Part shown: in pieces, positions 44,992-56,855 of the stretch | Position numbering within the stretch: the stretch's first letter is position 1 | Layout of the letters: each line of letters opens with the position of its first letter | DNA from: Hofstenia miamia | Lineage: Eukaryota; Xenacoelomorpha; Acoela | Length of the DNA: 64,000 nt | Direction: 5' to 3' | NCBI GenBank assembly: GCA_004352715.1 | Contig: SCFE01000080.1 | Span: 669,179 to 733,178, forward strand | Position numbers and translations under genes: made by a program | Notes under the pieces: model-generated | Database searches by the model: none | What the model was told of the DNA's origin: nothing | The model's input: only the letters and a program-made list of their open reading frames with translations

Positions 44992-45934
44992 ATTGTTCTT
45001 TACTTAATCCTATATCATTAAAGATGCACTAAACATTTCTCATTTGTAGTGCACAATGAAATCCTATTGTTTGAAATACATAATGTATTCAATTTAATGC
45101 ATATTTTTGTGAAAAATATTACACAAAAATACCGTTGTTTATAAAAATAAACCTATTTTTTGAAAAATTTGATACAATTTCACACAATCGACCGCTATGA
45201 ATATTTCTAAAACAATGAAATAATTAAAATTTATAAAAAATTCTTTTGGGTCTTGAGAATTTGCACAAACTGTATATTTGCATTTTTGGAGTCAGTAAAT
45301 GATGGTGCCTTAGATATTTTTTTGAGACCTCTGTGTGACTTATTTAATCAATGCTTGGCAGAATCAATTTATCCTGATTACTTAAAAATTGCTAAAGTTA
45401 CCCAAATATATAAGAAAGGAAGAAAAGATCTTTCAGAAAATTTCCGACCAGTTTCAGTTTTAACAATAATTAATAAAATATTTGAAAAATTATTATTCAA
45501 CCAAATTAACCTATATGTGGAACAAAATGAATTAATATAAAACATCAGTTTGGATTTCAAAAAGATATATCTACAAATGATGCTTTACTTTATGCTGTTA
45601 AAGACTGTTTACCAAAATTAGATAGGAATGAAAAAATATATATATAGCATCACTAGATATTTCAAAGGCATTTAATTCAATAAACCATTCTATTTTATTG
45701 GAAAAGTTAAAGCAGATTTATAATTTTAGTGATTCATTAATAGAAATATTAAATAGTTATTTAACTCATCGAAGAAATATCAAATTCATTAGAAATAAAC
45801 CATGGAGTACCACAAGGATCAGTACTGGGTTCATTACTATTTAAGTTATATGTAAATGATATGGATCAGCACATTAATAGTAATAATGTACAATTTGCAG
45901 ATGATACTCTCATTTATTGTAATAATATTTTAAA
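44992..45934 (+). pseudogene. FADD-type LINE reverse transcriptase, copy 1 (cut by gap)
   Basis: Nearly the same sequence as 46935-47877, with about a dozen differences including a one-base deletion near 45538 that breaks the frame after YVEQNELI. It reads PLCDLFNQCLAESIYPDYLK, then ENFRPVSVLTIINKIFEKLL. It ends at the 1000-N gap just after FADDTLIYC. Either an allelic duplicate or a tandem copy. Confidence 0.75.
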
Positions 45935-46934
45935 NNNNNNNNNNNNNNNNNNNNNNNNNNNNNNNNNNNNNNNNNNNNNNNNNNNNNNNNNNNNNNNNNN
46001 NNNNNNNNNNNNNNNNNNNNNNNNNNNNNNNNNNNNNNNNNNNNNNNNNNNNNNNNNNNNNNNNNNNNNNNNNNNNNNNNNNNNNNNNNNNNNNNNNNNN
46101 NNNNNNNNNNNNNNNNNNNNNNNNNNNNNNNNNNNNNNNNNNNNNNNNNNNNNNNNNNNNNNNNNNNNNNNNNNNNNNNNNNNNNNNNNNNNNNNNNNNN
46201 NNNNNNNNNNNNNNNNNNNNNNNNNNNNNNNNNNNNNNNNNNNNNNNNNNNNNNNNNNNNNNNNNNNNNNNNNNNNNNNNNNNNNNNNNNNNNNNNNNNN
46301 NNNNNNNNNNNNNNNNNNNNNNNNNNNNNNNNNNNNNNNNNNNNNNNNNNNNNNNNNNNNNNNNNNNNNNNNNNNNNNNNNNNNNNNNNNNNNNNNNNNN
46401 NNNNNNNNNNNNNNNNNNNNNNNNNNNNNNNNNNNNNNNNNNNNNNNNNNNNNNNNNNNNNNNNNNNNNNNNNNNNNNNNNNNNNNNNNNNNNNNNNNNN
46501 NNNNNNNNNNNNNNNNNNNNNNNNNNNNNNNNNNNNNNNNNNNNNNNNNNNNNNNNNNNNNNNNNNNNNNNNNNNNNNNNNNNNNNNNNNNNNNNNNNNN
46601 NNNNNNNNNNNNNNNNNNNNNNNNNNNNNNNNNNNNNNNNNNNNNNNNNNNNNNNNNNNNNNNNNNNNNNNNNNNNNNNNNNNNNNNNNNNNNNNNNNNN
46701 NNNNNNNNNNNNNNNNNNNNNNNNNNNNNNNNNNNNNNNNNNNNNNNNNNNNNNNNNNNNNNNNNNNNNNNNNNNNNNNNNNNNNNNNNNNNNNNNNNNN
46801 NNNNNNNNNNNNNNNNNNNNNNNNNNNNNNNNNNNNNNNNNNNNNNNNNNNNNNNNNNNNNNNNNNNNNNNNNNNNNNNNNNNNNNNNNNNNNNNNNNNN
46901 NNNNNNNNNNNNNNNNNNNNNNNNNNNNNNNNNN
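45935..46934. other. Assembly gap (exactly 1000 N)
   Basis: The round length shows a placeholder gap of unknown true size. Confidence 1.
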
Positions 46935-48812
46935 ATTGTTCTTTACTTAATCCTATATCATTAAAGATGCACTAAACATTTCTCATTTGTAGTGCACAAT
47001 GAAATCCTATTGTTTGAAATACATAATGTATTCAATTTAATGCATATTTTTGTGAAAAATATTACACAAAAATACCGTTGTTTATAAAAATAAACCTATT
47101 TTTTGAAAAATTTGATACAATTTCACACAATCGACCGCTATGAATATTTCTAAAACAATGAAATAATTAAAATTTATAAAAAATTCTTTTGGGTCTTGAG
47201 AATTTGCACAAACTGTATATTTGCATTTTTGGAGTCAGTAAATGATGGTGCCTTAGATATTTTTTTGAGACCTCTGTGTGACTTATTTAATCAATGCTTG
47301 GCAGAATCAATTTATCCTGATTACTTAAAAATTGCTAAAGTTACCCAAATATATAAGAAAGGAAGAAAAGATCTTTCAGAAAATTTCCGACCAGTTTCAG
47401 TTTTAACAGTAATTAATAAAATATTTGAAAAATTATTATTCAACCAAATTAACCTATATGTGGAACAAAATGAATTAATATCAAAACATCAGTTTGGATT
47501 TCAAAAAGATACCTCTACAAATGATGCCTTACTTTATGCTGTTGAAGACTGGAGATCAAAATTAGATAGGAATGAAAAAATATATATATAGCATCACTAG
47601 ATATTTCAAAGGCATTTAATTCAATAAACCATTCTATTTTATTGGAAAAGTTAAAGCAGATTTATAATTTTAGTGATTCATTAATAGAAATATTAAATAG
47701 TTATTTAACTCATCGAAGAAATATCAAATTCATTAGAAATAAACCATGGAGTACCACAAGGATCAGTACTGGGTTCATTACTATTTAAGTTATATGTAAA
47801 TGATATGGATCAGTACATTAATAGTAATCTCTTACTATTTGCAGATGATACTCTCATTTATTGTGATGATATTTTAACTTTACAAGAAAATGTTGAAAAA
47901 TTGCAATCATTCTTTGATAAAAATTTGCTAAGACTAAATATTGAAAAAATTATTTTTATGGTAATTAAGAACAGAAGAAATGAATCAACATTGACAGAAG
48001 TATTAAGATATGTAACAACGTCATTCAGGAATCACCAAAAATGAAATATTTGAAAGTAGTAATTGATAATAAATTGAATTTTGAAGGCGAGACAAATGAC
48101 ATCATAAAGAAAATGGAGTATGGTAAAAGATCAATTCAAAAAATTGGAAATTTTATAACAATAGAATGGAGGGTAATAGTTTTTCAATCACTTTTTCTAT
48201 CTCATTTCTTGTACTCATCTTGTTTATTAACGAACTTAAGAAAAAAACCAAAATCGAAATGTATAGAAAAAGTACTTAAATGGGAAATAAACTTAATCAA
48301 AAAGCAATAATGTGTAAATATCATAGAAGATCATTAAAAGCTCTTCAAAATATTAGATGTGTATCGATATTTTGAAAAAAAAATCGAACATTTCTAATCA
48401 TCTAAATCAAAGAACAATTACATTTGGTAAAACTAGTATAATAGAAAATTAATGAAGAACGGATTCCTAAATTATTCAATATCGCTATGGAACAAATTGG
48501 AATATAGAACAAGAAGTGAAAAAAATTATACAATATTTAAAAAGAAGATGAAAAACATGATTATAAGAAAAAATATCAATTATCTGACTAATTGTAGAAT
48601 ATGATCTGCAACTCAAGAACAATAAGTAAAAAATATTTATAAATGTATATGTAGTTTATAAATATAACCAAGAAACAAACATTTACTGTGATAACTAAGC
48701 TCATATGAAAAAAGTTGCATTAGTTATATTCTTAATAAATTTGTAAACTTATTACATGTTTTTGTACATGAGAATTTAAATATATGTTGTTGTTGTTGTT
48801 GTTGTTGTTGTT
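46935..48812 (+). pseudogene. FADD-type LINE reverse transcriptase, copy 2, with (TTG)n tail
   Basis: 47196-47591 covers the finger region (KVTQIYKKGRKDLSENFRPV, then KHQFGFQKDTSTNDALLYAV). The next frame has ASLDISKAFNSINHSILLEK, then HGVPQGSVLGSLLFKLYVND and LLFADDTLIYCDDIL with the catalytic box. 48041-48310 continues MKYLKVVIDNKLNFEGE. Three frames are needed, so it is inactive. The 3' end is a (TGT)n tract at 48784-48812, typical of LINEs that end in short tandem repeats. The 5' end is truncated before the endonuclease. Confidence 0.78.
48784..48812 (+). repeat. (TTG)n tail of the LINE
   Basis: About ten GTT units in a row, directly after the LINE 3' region. Confidence 0.9.
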
Positions 48813-48849
48813 AAAAGTTCACGCATAGTTTTGAATTTTTAAAATTAAA

Positions 48850-49485
48850 AGGTCAATACTTTTTAACCAGTCGTTGGACTGAATTATGCACTTAGCATTT
48901 TATTATGCATTGGCCCTTGCTAAAAATATTTCTGTATCCTTCACTGTCCGATACACACAGATTTTGGCAGAAAACCTTCTGCCATTTACCTCAGAAGGCG
49001 ATATCTTAATGCAGGATGGCGCGCGCTCCCTGTCATACGCCCCGTGCGACCAAGAAAAGGCTCGAAAAACATGACATTACCCTGATCCCAGACTTTTCTG
49101 CTCAATCTCCGGATATCAATCCGATTGAACATGTCTGGTCGATCATCAAGAAAAAACTTGACGAGGAGCTGCGGACACAAGTCTCCCAAAGTTGTAGGAG
49201 ACAATTGAACAGGAATTTTACGCAATTCCTAATGAAGAAATTGAAAAACTGTTTGCATCACTCCCCGCAGAGTAGATTCTATTATTAAAGCCAAGGGATT
49301 TTCGACTAAATACGCAATTTACTTGTATGTTGTTTTAAAAATGTATTTATACATTTGATTTTATGTTTGTATAAAATATTTTATCATTTGTAGATATTCC
49401 AATACAACTATGGATACTTAAACATGTATTTTTATGATATAATTACTGAATTTATAATGTGTGGCAAGACTTTTGGCCGTGACTG
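48850..49485 (+). pseudogene. Tc1-like transposase C-terminal half, family B
   Basis: One frame reads FTSEGDILMQDGAR (second Asp), and the overlapping frame reads RAPCHTPRATKKRLEKHD, then FSAQSPDINPIEHVWSIIKK (Glu) and KKLDEELRTQVS. A one-base shift lies inside GAR/RAPCH. The right terminus, read in reverse, is CAGTCACGGCCAAAAGTC next to TA (49486-49487), a Tc1-type end distinct from family A. The N-terminal half and left end are missing. Confidence 0.75.
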
Positions 49486-49489
49486 TATA

Positions 49490-49519
49490 TGTACATATAT
49501 ATATATATATATATATATT
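49490..49519. repeat. (TA)n microsatellite
   Basis: TA tract between the Tc1 family B end and the dispersed repeat copy B. Confidence 0.85.
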
Positions 49520-50190
49520 TAAATGTAATTGATGAATAAACAAGTGGCCATTCATCAAAATAATGCTCTTCTGAACTCAATTTCATCAAATTGATGTGCA
49601 ACAAACAGACGCTTGTCTGAATGCTCCGAAATTTTGCTAGATGCATCAAAAAAGCATACATCAATAAGATGATCGTCTGAATGCACTTTCATCAAAAGAT
49701 TCTCGTCTCAATGCACCTTAAGGTGGCCTCTACTATAATCCTCCTTTATTAAACCAGTAGAGACTAATATCGAAGTTTAGAATAGGAATTATTTTAGATC
49801 CTTAATTGTGGTGGCAAAAGTAAGTAGTTAGTCACCTGAGATGACAATTAGCTTTGTATAAAACCGCGAGAATTCTGCTGTAGCATTTCAATTAGAATCA
49901 ATTCAGCTTAGCTTCATGGTAGTGTTATTTTCTCTCGATTTTAGTCTTAAGTATTCTTGCTTAAATGATAATAATAATATAGGCTCTGGGGACAATTTGG
50001 GAAACGTGCTGACACAAAAGGCAACTATTAGCTTTTCAAGTTGGTCACCCTGAATTGATTAAGTTAGCTATAGGTGTATGGCTAGTTCATAAAAACTTTT
50101 CTCATTGTTCAAACAAAGCACATAACATTTTAAACTGTGGTTAAATCATGCCTGTTAGCTTGTGTGAATGCATTGCAACTACATGCTATT
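49520..50190 (-). repeat. Dispersed repeat, copy B
   Basis: Reverse complement of the repeat at 9430-10040, with an extra segment of about 105 bases near 49710-49815. The 70-codon minus frame at 49452-49664 is a remnant frame shared with copy A (YAFLMHLAKF, SVCLLHINLMKL), which suggests an old shared sequence but no identifiable protein. Confidence 0.7.
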
Positions 50191-50969
50191 TATATTATTT
50201 GTTATCAATATGTAGGTGTAGGATAACAAACTTTATTGAGCTATATAATGCAAAGTGAGACACATAGGGCAGCACTGCTTGGTTTGTGTAAGAATCACTA
50301 GGCTTTCTGATGGATCTTCAGCATGATGTTGTGTGGAATTGGTGAACGAAACTCATCTTGTGTGCAAAAGAAGTTCAGTTATGTTGAAATACCAATAGTT
50401 TGTTTTGATATAATTGGAGATCAAATAGGGCTGAATCTTTTGCATCTTTTGCTATGGAGAACCTTTCTCATGAAGTCAAGCTACTGAATCTACAGTCTGC
50501 CCCTGGTTGATTCTACAATGTTTGGGGGATTACAGCATATGACAGAAACATAAAGAAGATAACATACATACGTGGAAAACAGTGATTGAGTGGTTGTGTG
50601 ATCACCGAGGAAGACTGCAGAGAAATTGGATATGCTGGCTTAAGCTTTGTGAGAATTTTGGTAGTTAAGTAAACTAGTTATGCTTACAGTTAGTTCTTCT
50701 AATTTGACTTAGTAAGTAATTGGTAAACAACGTTCAATAATTTAAGTTTTACATTTAAATTTATATTCTAAATAACATTACTATAAGTTTTAAGACCAAT
50801 TGCTTTACTAAAAATAAAAGTTACCCTTAAAATTAAAAAGGTTAATTTGTTTAGGAAAACTAAAAAATTAAACCCGAATTTACTTGCAAAAGAGTCTTAC
50901 AGCAGTTTCACCAGTTGTTGACTGTATTACCATTGACTATTTTAAATGGACATATAAATAATTCATACA
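50191..50969. other. Interval without supported genes
   Basis: No frame or repeat recognised. Confidence 0.4.
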
Positions 50970-50971
50970 TA

Positions 50972-52411
50972 CAATACTAGAGAAAAAGATTTCGGCCACC
51001 CATGATTTGTCATAAATGCTACAATGCTTTTAGTTGGCTAATCTTTTCTTGGAAAATGTATTCGGCCAAATCAAAGAATCTGTATAAAATTTAATTGGTT
51101 GAGCTTTTTTCAATCTATTTATATTGAAAATGTCGAACAAGATTCTTTCTTGGCCATATATGGATGCCGGGTACGTACCTCTTGCCATCCGAGAGTTGAT
51201 TATCTCAAAATATTTGGAATAGATGAGTCAGTCAACGTAATATAGCCCGACTTGTAGAGCGATCTCAAAGTACTGTTGGGGATATCATCAGACGTTTCAA
51301 TTCTGAAAACATCATAGCCCCCAAGCCAAAGTCTGGAAGACCAAAGAAAACCTCCAAAACCTCTCAATCAGCTCTTATGTGACTTTCAAAGCGAAATCCC
51401 AGGAATACTTCAGAGGACTGTACTCAATTAGGACTTTTGTGGCACCCAGAAAGCCATTCTTAACCTCAAGCAAAGATTACGCCAGGTGAGGTGGGCCAAT
51501 TTAATGAAAGATAATTCATCTGAACATTGGTCTAATGTTATATTTTCAGATGATTACGATTTGAGCTATACTCATCGAAAGAATGTTGATAAAGAGACCA
51601 AATGAGCAGAGATTCAGATTCTTGCCTCAACTTACTCGGGGGAACATGAATTATGGTGGGAAGTCTGTATTAGTATGGGGTGCAATATGGAAGTGTGGCC
51701 TTGGAAAGATTGTTCAATTCCGTGGTACTCTTATAAGCTCTTAATATGCTCGGATTCTAGAAAAGGAACTCTTGCCACTCCTTACAAGTGATCAATATAT
51801 CAGCAGGATGGTGCTCCAAAAGAAATGACAAATTTCCACCACAATAATGGGGGTGCTGTTCTTGCTAACTGGACTGGCCAATCTTCAGAACTTAACATTA
51901 TCGAAAATATGTGGAAAGAGGTCAAATATAGAATTGGACAGAATACTATTCACATTGAAGAAGAGCTGTAGAGCGCAATAAAGAAAAAATTTATGTAATT
52001 CCAAACAGCTTTATTGAAAGACTTTTTACTTCAATCCCTGATCGCATTAAAGCTGTTACTCGCTCAAAGGGACACCCTACAAAATATTAGAAGAGACCAT
52101 TTTGTTACTAAGCGCTTGCATTTCATCAATTATTAATTTATGTATCTTATTTTGAATTTCCTTTTTTTGGATTTGCTTATTTCTAAAATTTTTTTCAGGT
52201 GGCCGAATACATTTTCCTAATACAGGTTTTCTAATTTTGATTAAAATTTAATAGCCAATTGTTATTCTATATATTTTATGGTATTAGACATACAAATTTT
52301 CCTTTCTTAATCAAAGTAACACCTAGTTATAATCTTAGACAAACTCTATTCAATGAATGTTCATTATTTATTCAAAATAGCAAGGTTGTCGAATACATAT
52401 TTCCAGTACTG
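50972..52411 (+). mobile_element. Tc1-like transposon, family A, copy 2 (1440 bp)
   Basis: Starts CAATACTAGAG...TTCGGCCACCC and ends with the inverted CAGTACTGGAAA, with TA outside each end (50970-50971, 52412-52413). The inner sequence aligns with copy 1 at 28547-30332 throughout, for example VIFSDD near 51530, YQQDGAP near 51800 and GQSSELNIIENMWKEVK near 51880. It has more deletions and frameshifts than copy 1. Confidence 0.82.
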
Positions 52412-52555
52412 TATGATCATATACAAAAAAGACATATAAACCTGAATAATATATATTTATGAAATCACATATATGAAAAATATAAGATTACGTCAATATA
52501 TATGTCGGTAATATGGAATCGATTCTGTGTGGTTTGGCTTCTATCGGTGTCTTAA

Positions 52556-52967
52556 CCCTATCTCGGGGAAGGGGGGATACTGAGGAAGCACCCCTTGATA
52601 AATTTTGCGCTAAATTTTGTTATATTTCTAATATGTTGTCTTCTTACTTTTTTATGATATTGTCAGGTCAGGATAAAATCGAATGATTAACTTCTCAATA
52701 TGTTCACTTCATTATTGGCCACCACTCTGCCAACTATAAGTTGTTGGGGTCTTGCAGCACATGTTTCAAATGTTTTGGCATTGCAGTCAATTTGCTGACA
52801 TCAGCGCGTATTATGACGTCAGAGTACAAGAATAACTAATTTTTTTGTTCTCTTAGTATTATCCATATCTAAGCTATATAGATCTACCATTGATTATATG
52901 AGGGGAGGGGGCACTGTTGGAGCACCCCCTCCGTTCTAAAGGTGAAAAAAGCCCGGCCGAGGTAAGG
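52556..52967. mobile_element. 412-bp piggyBac-type MITE with TTAA flanks
   Basis: TTAA lies at 52552-52555 and 52968-52971. The ends CCCTATCTCGGGG and, reversed, CCTTACCTCGGCC are imperfect inverted repeats, and GCACCCC-type blocks (GAAGCACCCCTT left; GGAGCACCCCCT right) occur inside both. Non-coding. Confidence 0.65.
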
Positions 52968-52971
52968 TTAA

Positions 52972-53840
52972 TGTTTCAAAAATGAATATTTTGCATCAAT
53001 ATTTCTGCAAGGCAGCCTAGTACACATGTTGTAGAACCTAGAATAGTCCGAGCTGCACTAGTAAAAAATAGTACATAACTAGTAAACCTATATTGAAATA
53101 ATATCGAAAATCATATAAATAGATTGCAGACATGGAAACCATATATATTATTAATATTAATGAAATTATATGTAATATAAATATAAATATAAAGATGCGC
53201 AATCATTTTTATGTTCATTCCTGGGCAAATCTGAAATTTACTTTTTTCAAATAGTTATCCGAAGAACAATGGATTACATATGAGATTTGTCCCACATGGG
53301 CTCCCTCATATTTTATGCAAGAATGTATCAGACACTGTTGACAAACATTTGTGAGATTTATTTTCCTTTTTCGAAATTGTATTGGTGTTCATACTTCTAA
53401 TTTTAACTAAATGCGGGAAATGTATATTGTACGAGCGCACATTCACTGAATTATAGCAAAGTAATCTGCATATGATAAGATTCTATGTTATATTAAAAAC
53501 TTCTTAAATGTAGATTTTGATTTATAATTTCGTCAAATGCTCTCCCCACCTATGGGTCAAAACAGGAATTTTGAAAAAAAAATATATATATATATCCTAA
53601 AATTTTGGATCCGATTCCATCTCTGTAGTGGTTAATATAGATGAATAATTAAGATTTACCAAAAATTTACATTATTTTTCAAAGTTTAACTCTATGAAAT
53701 TGAGATTAATTTATTAAAAATTGATATCAAAATTGGCTTCAAGTGATGTTTACTAAGGAAACTACATGTATGTATATAATTTTGAAATTTCTTTATTGAT
53801 TGGCTAGAGAAATTAAAGTAAAATTGATTGAAACTTAAAT
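52972..53840. other. AT-rich interval, nothing recognised
   Basis: Contains a short AT-only tract near 53580-53597; no gene. Confidence 0.4.
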
Positions 53841-54239
53841 TTTTAATATTTGTGATGGTTTCTATAAAGAAGTGGTGCTACGAAAACTGACGTTGCTCAA
53901 ACACGCCTGAACGGAACTTGACTTGTCAATCTGCAAAAAAATATAGTTCAAACTGCTTTATTATCTTAACACTAGATGTGGGAAGAATTTGAAAGTTTTT
54001 TAAAAAATCACATTTTTCATTGAAAAAAGTCAATATTTTCATCTACTTGACTTGAACATCTAGCTTCCCTAATATTTTAAAGATCTGATATCATTGAAGA
54101 GGGTCTAGGTAAATTTGTAAACTTTTGCTGAAAAATAATCTTCATATGCTGAATTTTTTTTCGAATAAAGATCCTTGACAACATAAAATACACAAGAAAA
54201 TGTTTGAGAAGGTCTCCAAACAAATATCAACTCTAATTA

Positions 54240-54400
54240 CCCCAAAAGTTTTCTACAATCTTTGATGGTTTTTAATAAACACATGACCTTATAAATATAG
54301 CTATAACCTTCAACTACTCATTTAATTTGCCATCATTTCCAAGCCATACATGTGTACCACGACCCCGGACTTTGTGTACCGCCCATCCGAATGAAACTTG
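54240..54400 (-). repeat. Degenerate dispersed repeat, inverted copy
   Basis: Reverse complement contains GGCGGTACACAAAGTCCGGG and the GAAGGTTATAGCTAT and AAAACCATCA blocks seen at 32905-33080 and 59790-60080. A further GTGATGGTTTCTATAAA block at about 53855 belongs to the same family. The 78-codon frame at 54327-54563 runs antisense over it and is not a gene. Confidence 0.5.
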
Positions 54401-55270
54401 GGTGTTATACCTACAGAAAATAAAATACTTGCCGTTAGTTTTTGTTCTCATGATCATTATACAGCATTATTATGTGAACTTTAAGTGTGTAAATTTTTCT
54501 TACGACATCCGAATTCGTTATTGTAAAATACGTGATTATTTCTGTCACCAAATTTCACCATAATATGGAAGCGCACTTACTCATAGATGTGGCCAAATCC
54601 AGAATTTACAAGCTTCTTAAGAGGCTTGGAAAAAAATTGTTTGAAAATATGGACAAAATGGTCTGTGACTTTAAGCATACTTTAAGCAGAAGCTAATTTT
54701 ATAATAAATATTACAATATTTAATATCCTAAGTAGACCTGTACATTTTACACCACTATTTTTTGGCGCTGACGTAAAATCAAAAATTTCTCAGCAGCATC
54801 TGCCCCAAATGTAAAAAACTAGTGAACTATTGCATTATTCTACGAGATACACAAAGTTGAAAACCATGTTTAAACATCCTCATAAACATGCCGGACTTTA
54901 GGTATTTAACACCAATCCAAATACAGGCTATAGTCTCTCACAAGGTGCAGCAAATATTTTTCATGCGATACCCGTTAAAATTCAATCTGATATTTTAGTG
55001 GCTTCGTTCGATATGTAGTTGCTGGCGGCAGTAGCACAGCTTTACTCCTAAGAGATTTTAGTGGATAATTATAAACCTCAAGACAGGGTCATTTTCAAAT
55101 TAACAGCTTAGTATGAAAATAGCGTGTTAAATATTTAGTTTATACTCTGATATTCGGCTGGCCACATTTCTGAAAGAATAAGATAATAAGAACCGTAAAT
55201 TATAGCAATTTGAATTTTGGCCCCTCGAATAATAAATTTCCCGGCCACGCCGCTATATATATCAGACTTC
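54401..55270. other. Interval without supported genes
   Basis: No frame or repeat recognised. Confidence 0.4.
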
Positions 55271-55275
55271 TCAAC

Positions 55276-55632
55276 GAGCCGACATTTCCAAGCTCAGGCC
55301 GGCTCGGCGGGTTTAAATTTTGTGTAAGTTCGGCTCGGCTCGGCTCGCCACATAAAATCTTTGAATAAGTTTTGTTTTAGCTCGGTATTTTTTAAAAATA
55401 TTATGCTCAAATAATTTTTTACATAACTCTTTCTATTATTTAATAAACATTTTATAAATAAGATTATAGGAAAGGTATACTGCCTGCAAAAAATAAGAAA
55501 AATCTCCATAATCAAATTAACAAGCAGAACTATAAACTTGCTTTGCCTAACATAAGCTCGTTTTGGGCTCGTTGTATATCAAATACTGTGCTCAAGCTCA
55601 GCTCGGCTCGGCTCGTTAGAAGCTCAGCTCAT
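55276..55632. repeat. GAGCCG/CGGCTC-rich bounded segment, possible MITE
   Basis: CGGCTCGGCTCGGCTCG clusters at 55330-55347 and again at 55598-55617, with GAGCCGACATTTCC near the left edge and AGCTCAGCTCATTG at the right edge. An AT-rich core lies between. The pattern looks like an element with repetitive subterminal regions; ends were not resolved. Confidence 0.4.
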
Positions 55633-55640
55633 TGACAACT

Positions 55641-55847
55641 TATATATATATANNNNNNNNNNNNNNNNNNNNNNNNNNNNNNNNNNNNNNNNNNNNNNNN
55701 NNNNNNNNNNNNNNNNNNNNNNNNNNNNNNNNNNNNNNNNNNNNNNNNNNNNNNNNNNNNNNNNNNNNNNNNNNNNNNNNNNNNNNNNNNNNNNNNNNNN
55801 NNNNNNNNNNNNNNNNNNNNNNATATATATATATATATATATATATA
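55641..55847. repeat. (TA)n tract containing an assembly gap (55653-55822)
   Basis: TA repeats on both sides of the 170-N gap. Confidence 0.9.
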
Positions 55848-55933
55848 GTTTTTCAAATTTGTTAACCATTAAATAAGCATTATGATTTTAAAATGCAAAA
55901 TTAAGCAGCCAATTTAAACAGAAGAATACGTGC

Positions 55934-55941
55934 TTTCCCGC
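55934..55941 (+). promoter_or_regulatory. TTTCCCGC motif upstream of secreted family gene 3
   Basis: TTTCCCGC lies 17 bases before the ATG at 55959, so it would fall within or right at the start of any leader. Identical octamer to gene 1. Confidence 0.55.
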
Positions 55942-55958
55942 TTTTGGAGAAAATATTA

Positions 55959-56483
55959 ATGCTTAGTGTCATAAAATATTTCAATTTGCTTCTGCTATAT
56001 GTAAATATTATAAAAACATTCGTTGTTCAAGATTGCTATGAAAATGATGCCTGTGCGAATAATACAGAAGAAACCTTCTGTTGCTTTTTTGAATTTCCGG
56101 GAAGATGTTGTAGTAATCGATCCCTCAATGAAATGCTTGAAAATTCGGAAATTAGAGAATATCAGCTTAGCATTGAATCTCTTTCTCAAAGATTAAAAAA
56201 AGATGAAGAAATAAAGGATTTATTTCAGACTGTTGAAAAATCTGTTATCTTTGCACATGAGAAGGCTGAAGACCTACTAGATCAAAATGATCATGTTAAG
56301 GAAAAACTTTATCAGTTGATTAAACAAAGAGAACATGTATTCGATGCATTAGTTGCATTAAGTACTAAAGACGCAGAAAGTTCGGACTTTCCTGAAGAGT
56401 ATTTCCCTACGCATGATGTAAAGTTACTGGCAAGATATTATGAAGAGTTGCAAGAATTTGTATCTGTATGCAAAGTTGCTTAA
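55959..56483 (+). CDS. Secreted CC/PG-CC family protein, member 3 (174 aa), single exon
   Basis: The frame is open from a TTG at 55944, but the first ATG is 55959. Residues 1-23 form the signal peptide (FNLLLLYVNII core), then QDCYENDAC. C26, C32, C41, C42, C50 and C51 form C-x5-C-x8-CC-x4-PG-x-CC, with NNT and NRS glycosylation sites around it. The tail is helical and acidic/basic (SIESLSQRLKKDEEIKDLF, EKLYQLIKQREHVFDALVAL), then a Pro-containing EEYFPTHD turn and a last helix YYEELQEFV. One extra Cys lies near the C-terminus (VSVCKVA). The tail aligns with member 4 best (L..LF..V...I..A.......V....Y.L...RE). Function unknown. Confidence 0.87.
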   Translation: MLSVIKYFNLLLLYVNIIKTFVVQDCYENDACANNTEETFCCFFEFPGRCCSNRSLNEMLENSEIREYQLSIESLSQRLKKDEEIKDLFQTVEKSVIFAHEKAEDLLDQNDHVKEKLYQLIKQREHVFDALVALSTKDAESSDFPEEYFPTHDVKLLARYYEELQEFVSVCKVA

Positions 56484-56511
56484 ATAATTGCGTTATTAAT
56501 ATTCAGATATA

Positions 56512-56513
<2 letters not shown>

Positions 56514-56551
<38 letters not shown>

Positions 56552-56552
56552 T
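56514..56552. repeat. (TA)n microsatellite
   Basis: TA tract just after gene 3, followed by a single N at 56555. Confidence 0.9.
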
Positions 56553-56855
56553 CTNTAATCAGGGCAAGATATATTCGGGCAGGATGGGATAGTGCAAGAT
56601 AAAATTGAGATCGAGTTAAATCCGAATAAATCTATATTAGAAATTGAAAACTAAATTCCTGAATAAATCAAGATTACATTTTTCAAAAACTTTAAATGTT
56701 TTATGTCATAATAGTGCATCAAAATCGCCATGCATTATGGGGTTGATTTTGAAATTGACTTTGTTAAAAGCACATTTCTATTACAACTTGCGTCTACGTG
56801 CTTGCAATTCCTGCAACCAGTGTACAGTCTTAAGAACAATAAATTTAGACTTTGC

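Noticed and set aside
30525-56486. TTG or GTG as start codons of family genes 1-3
   Set aside because: An in-frame ATG lies 3-27 bases downstream in each and gives a better signal peptide; non-ATG starts are not needed.
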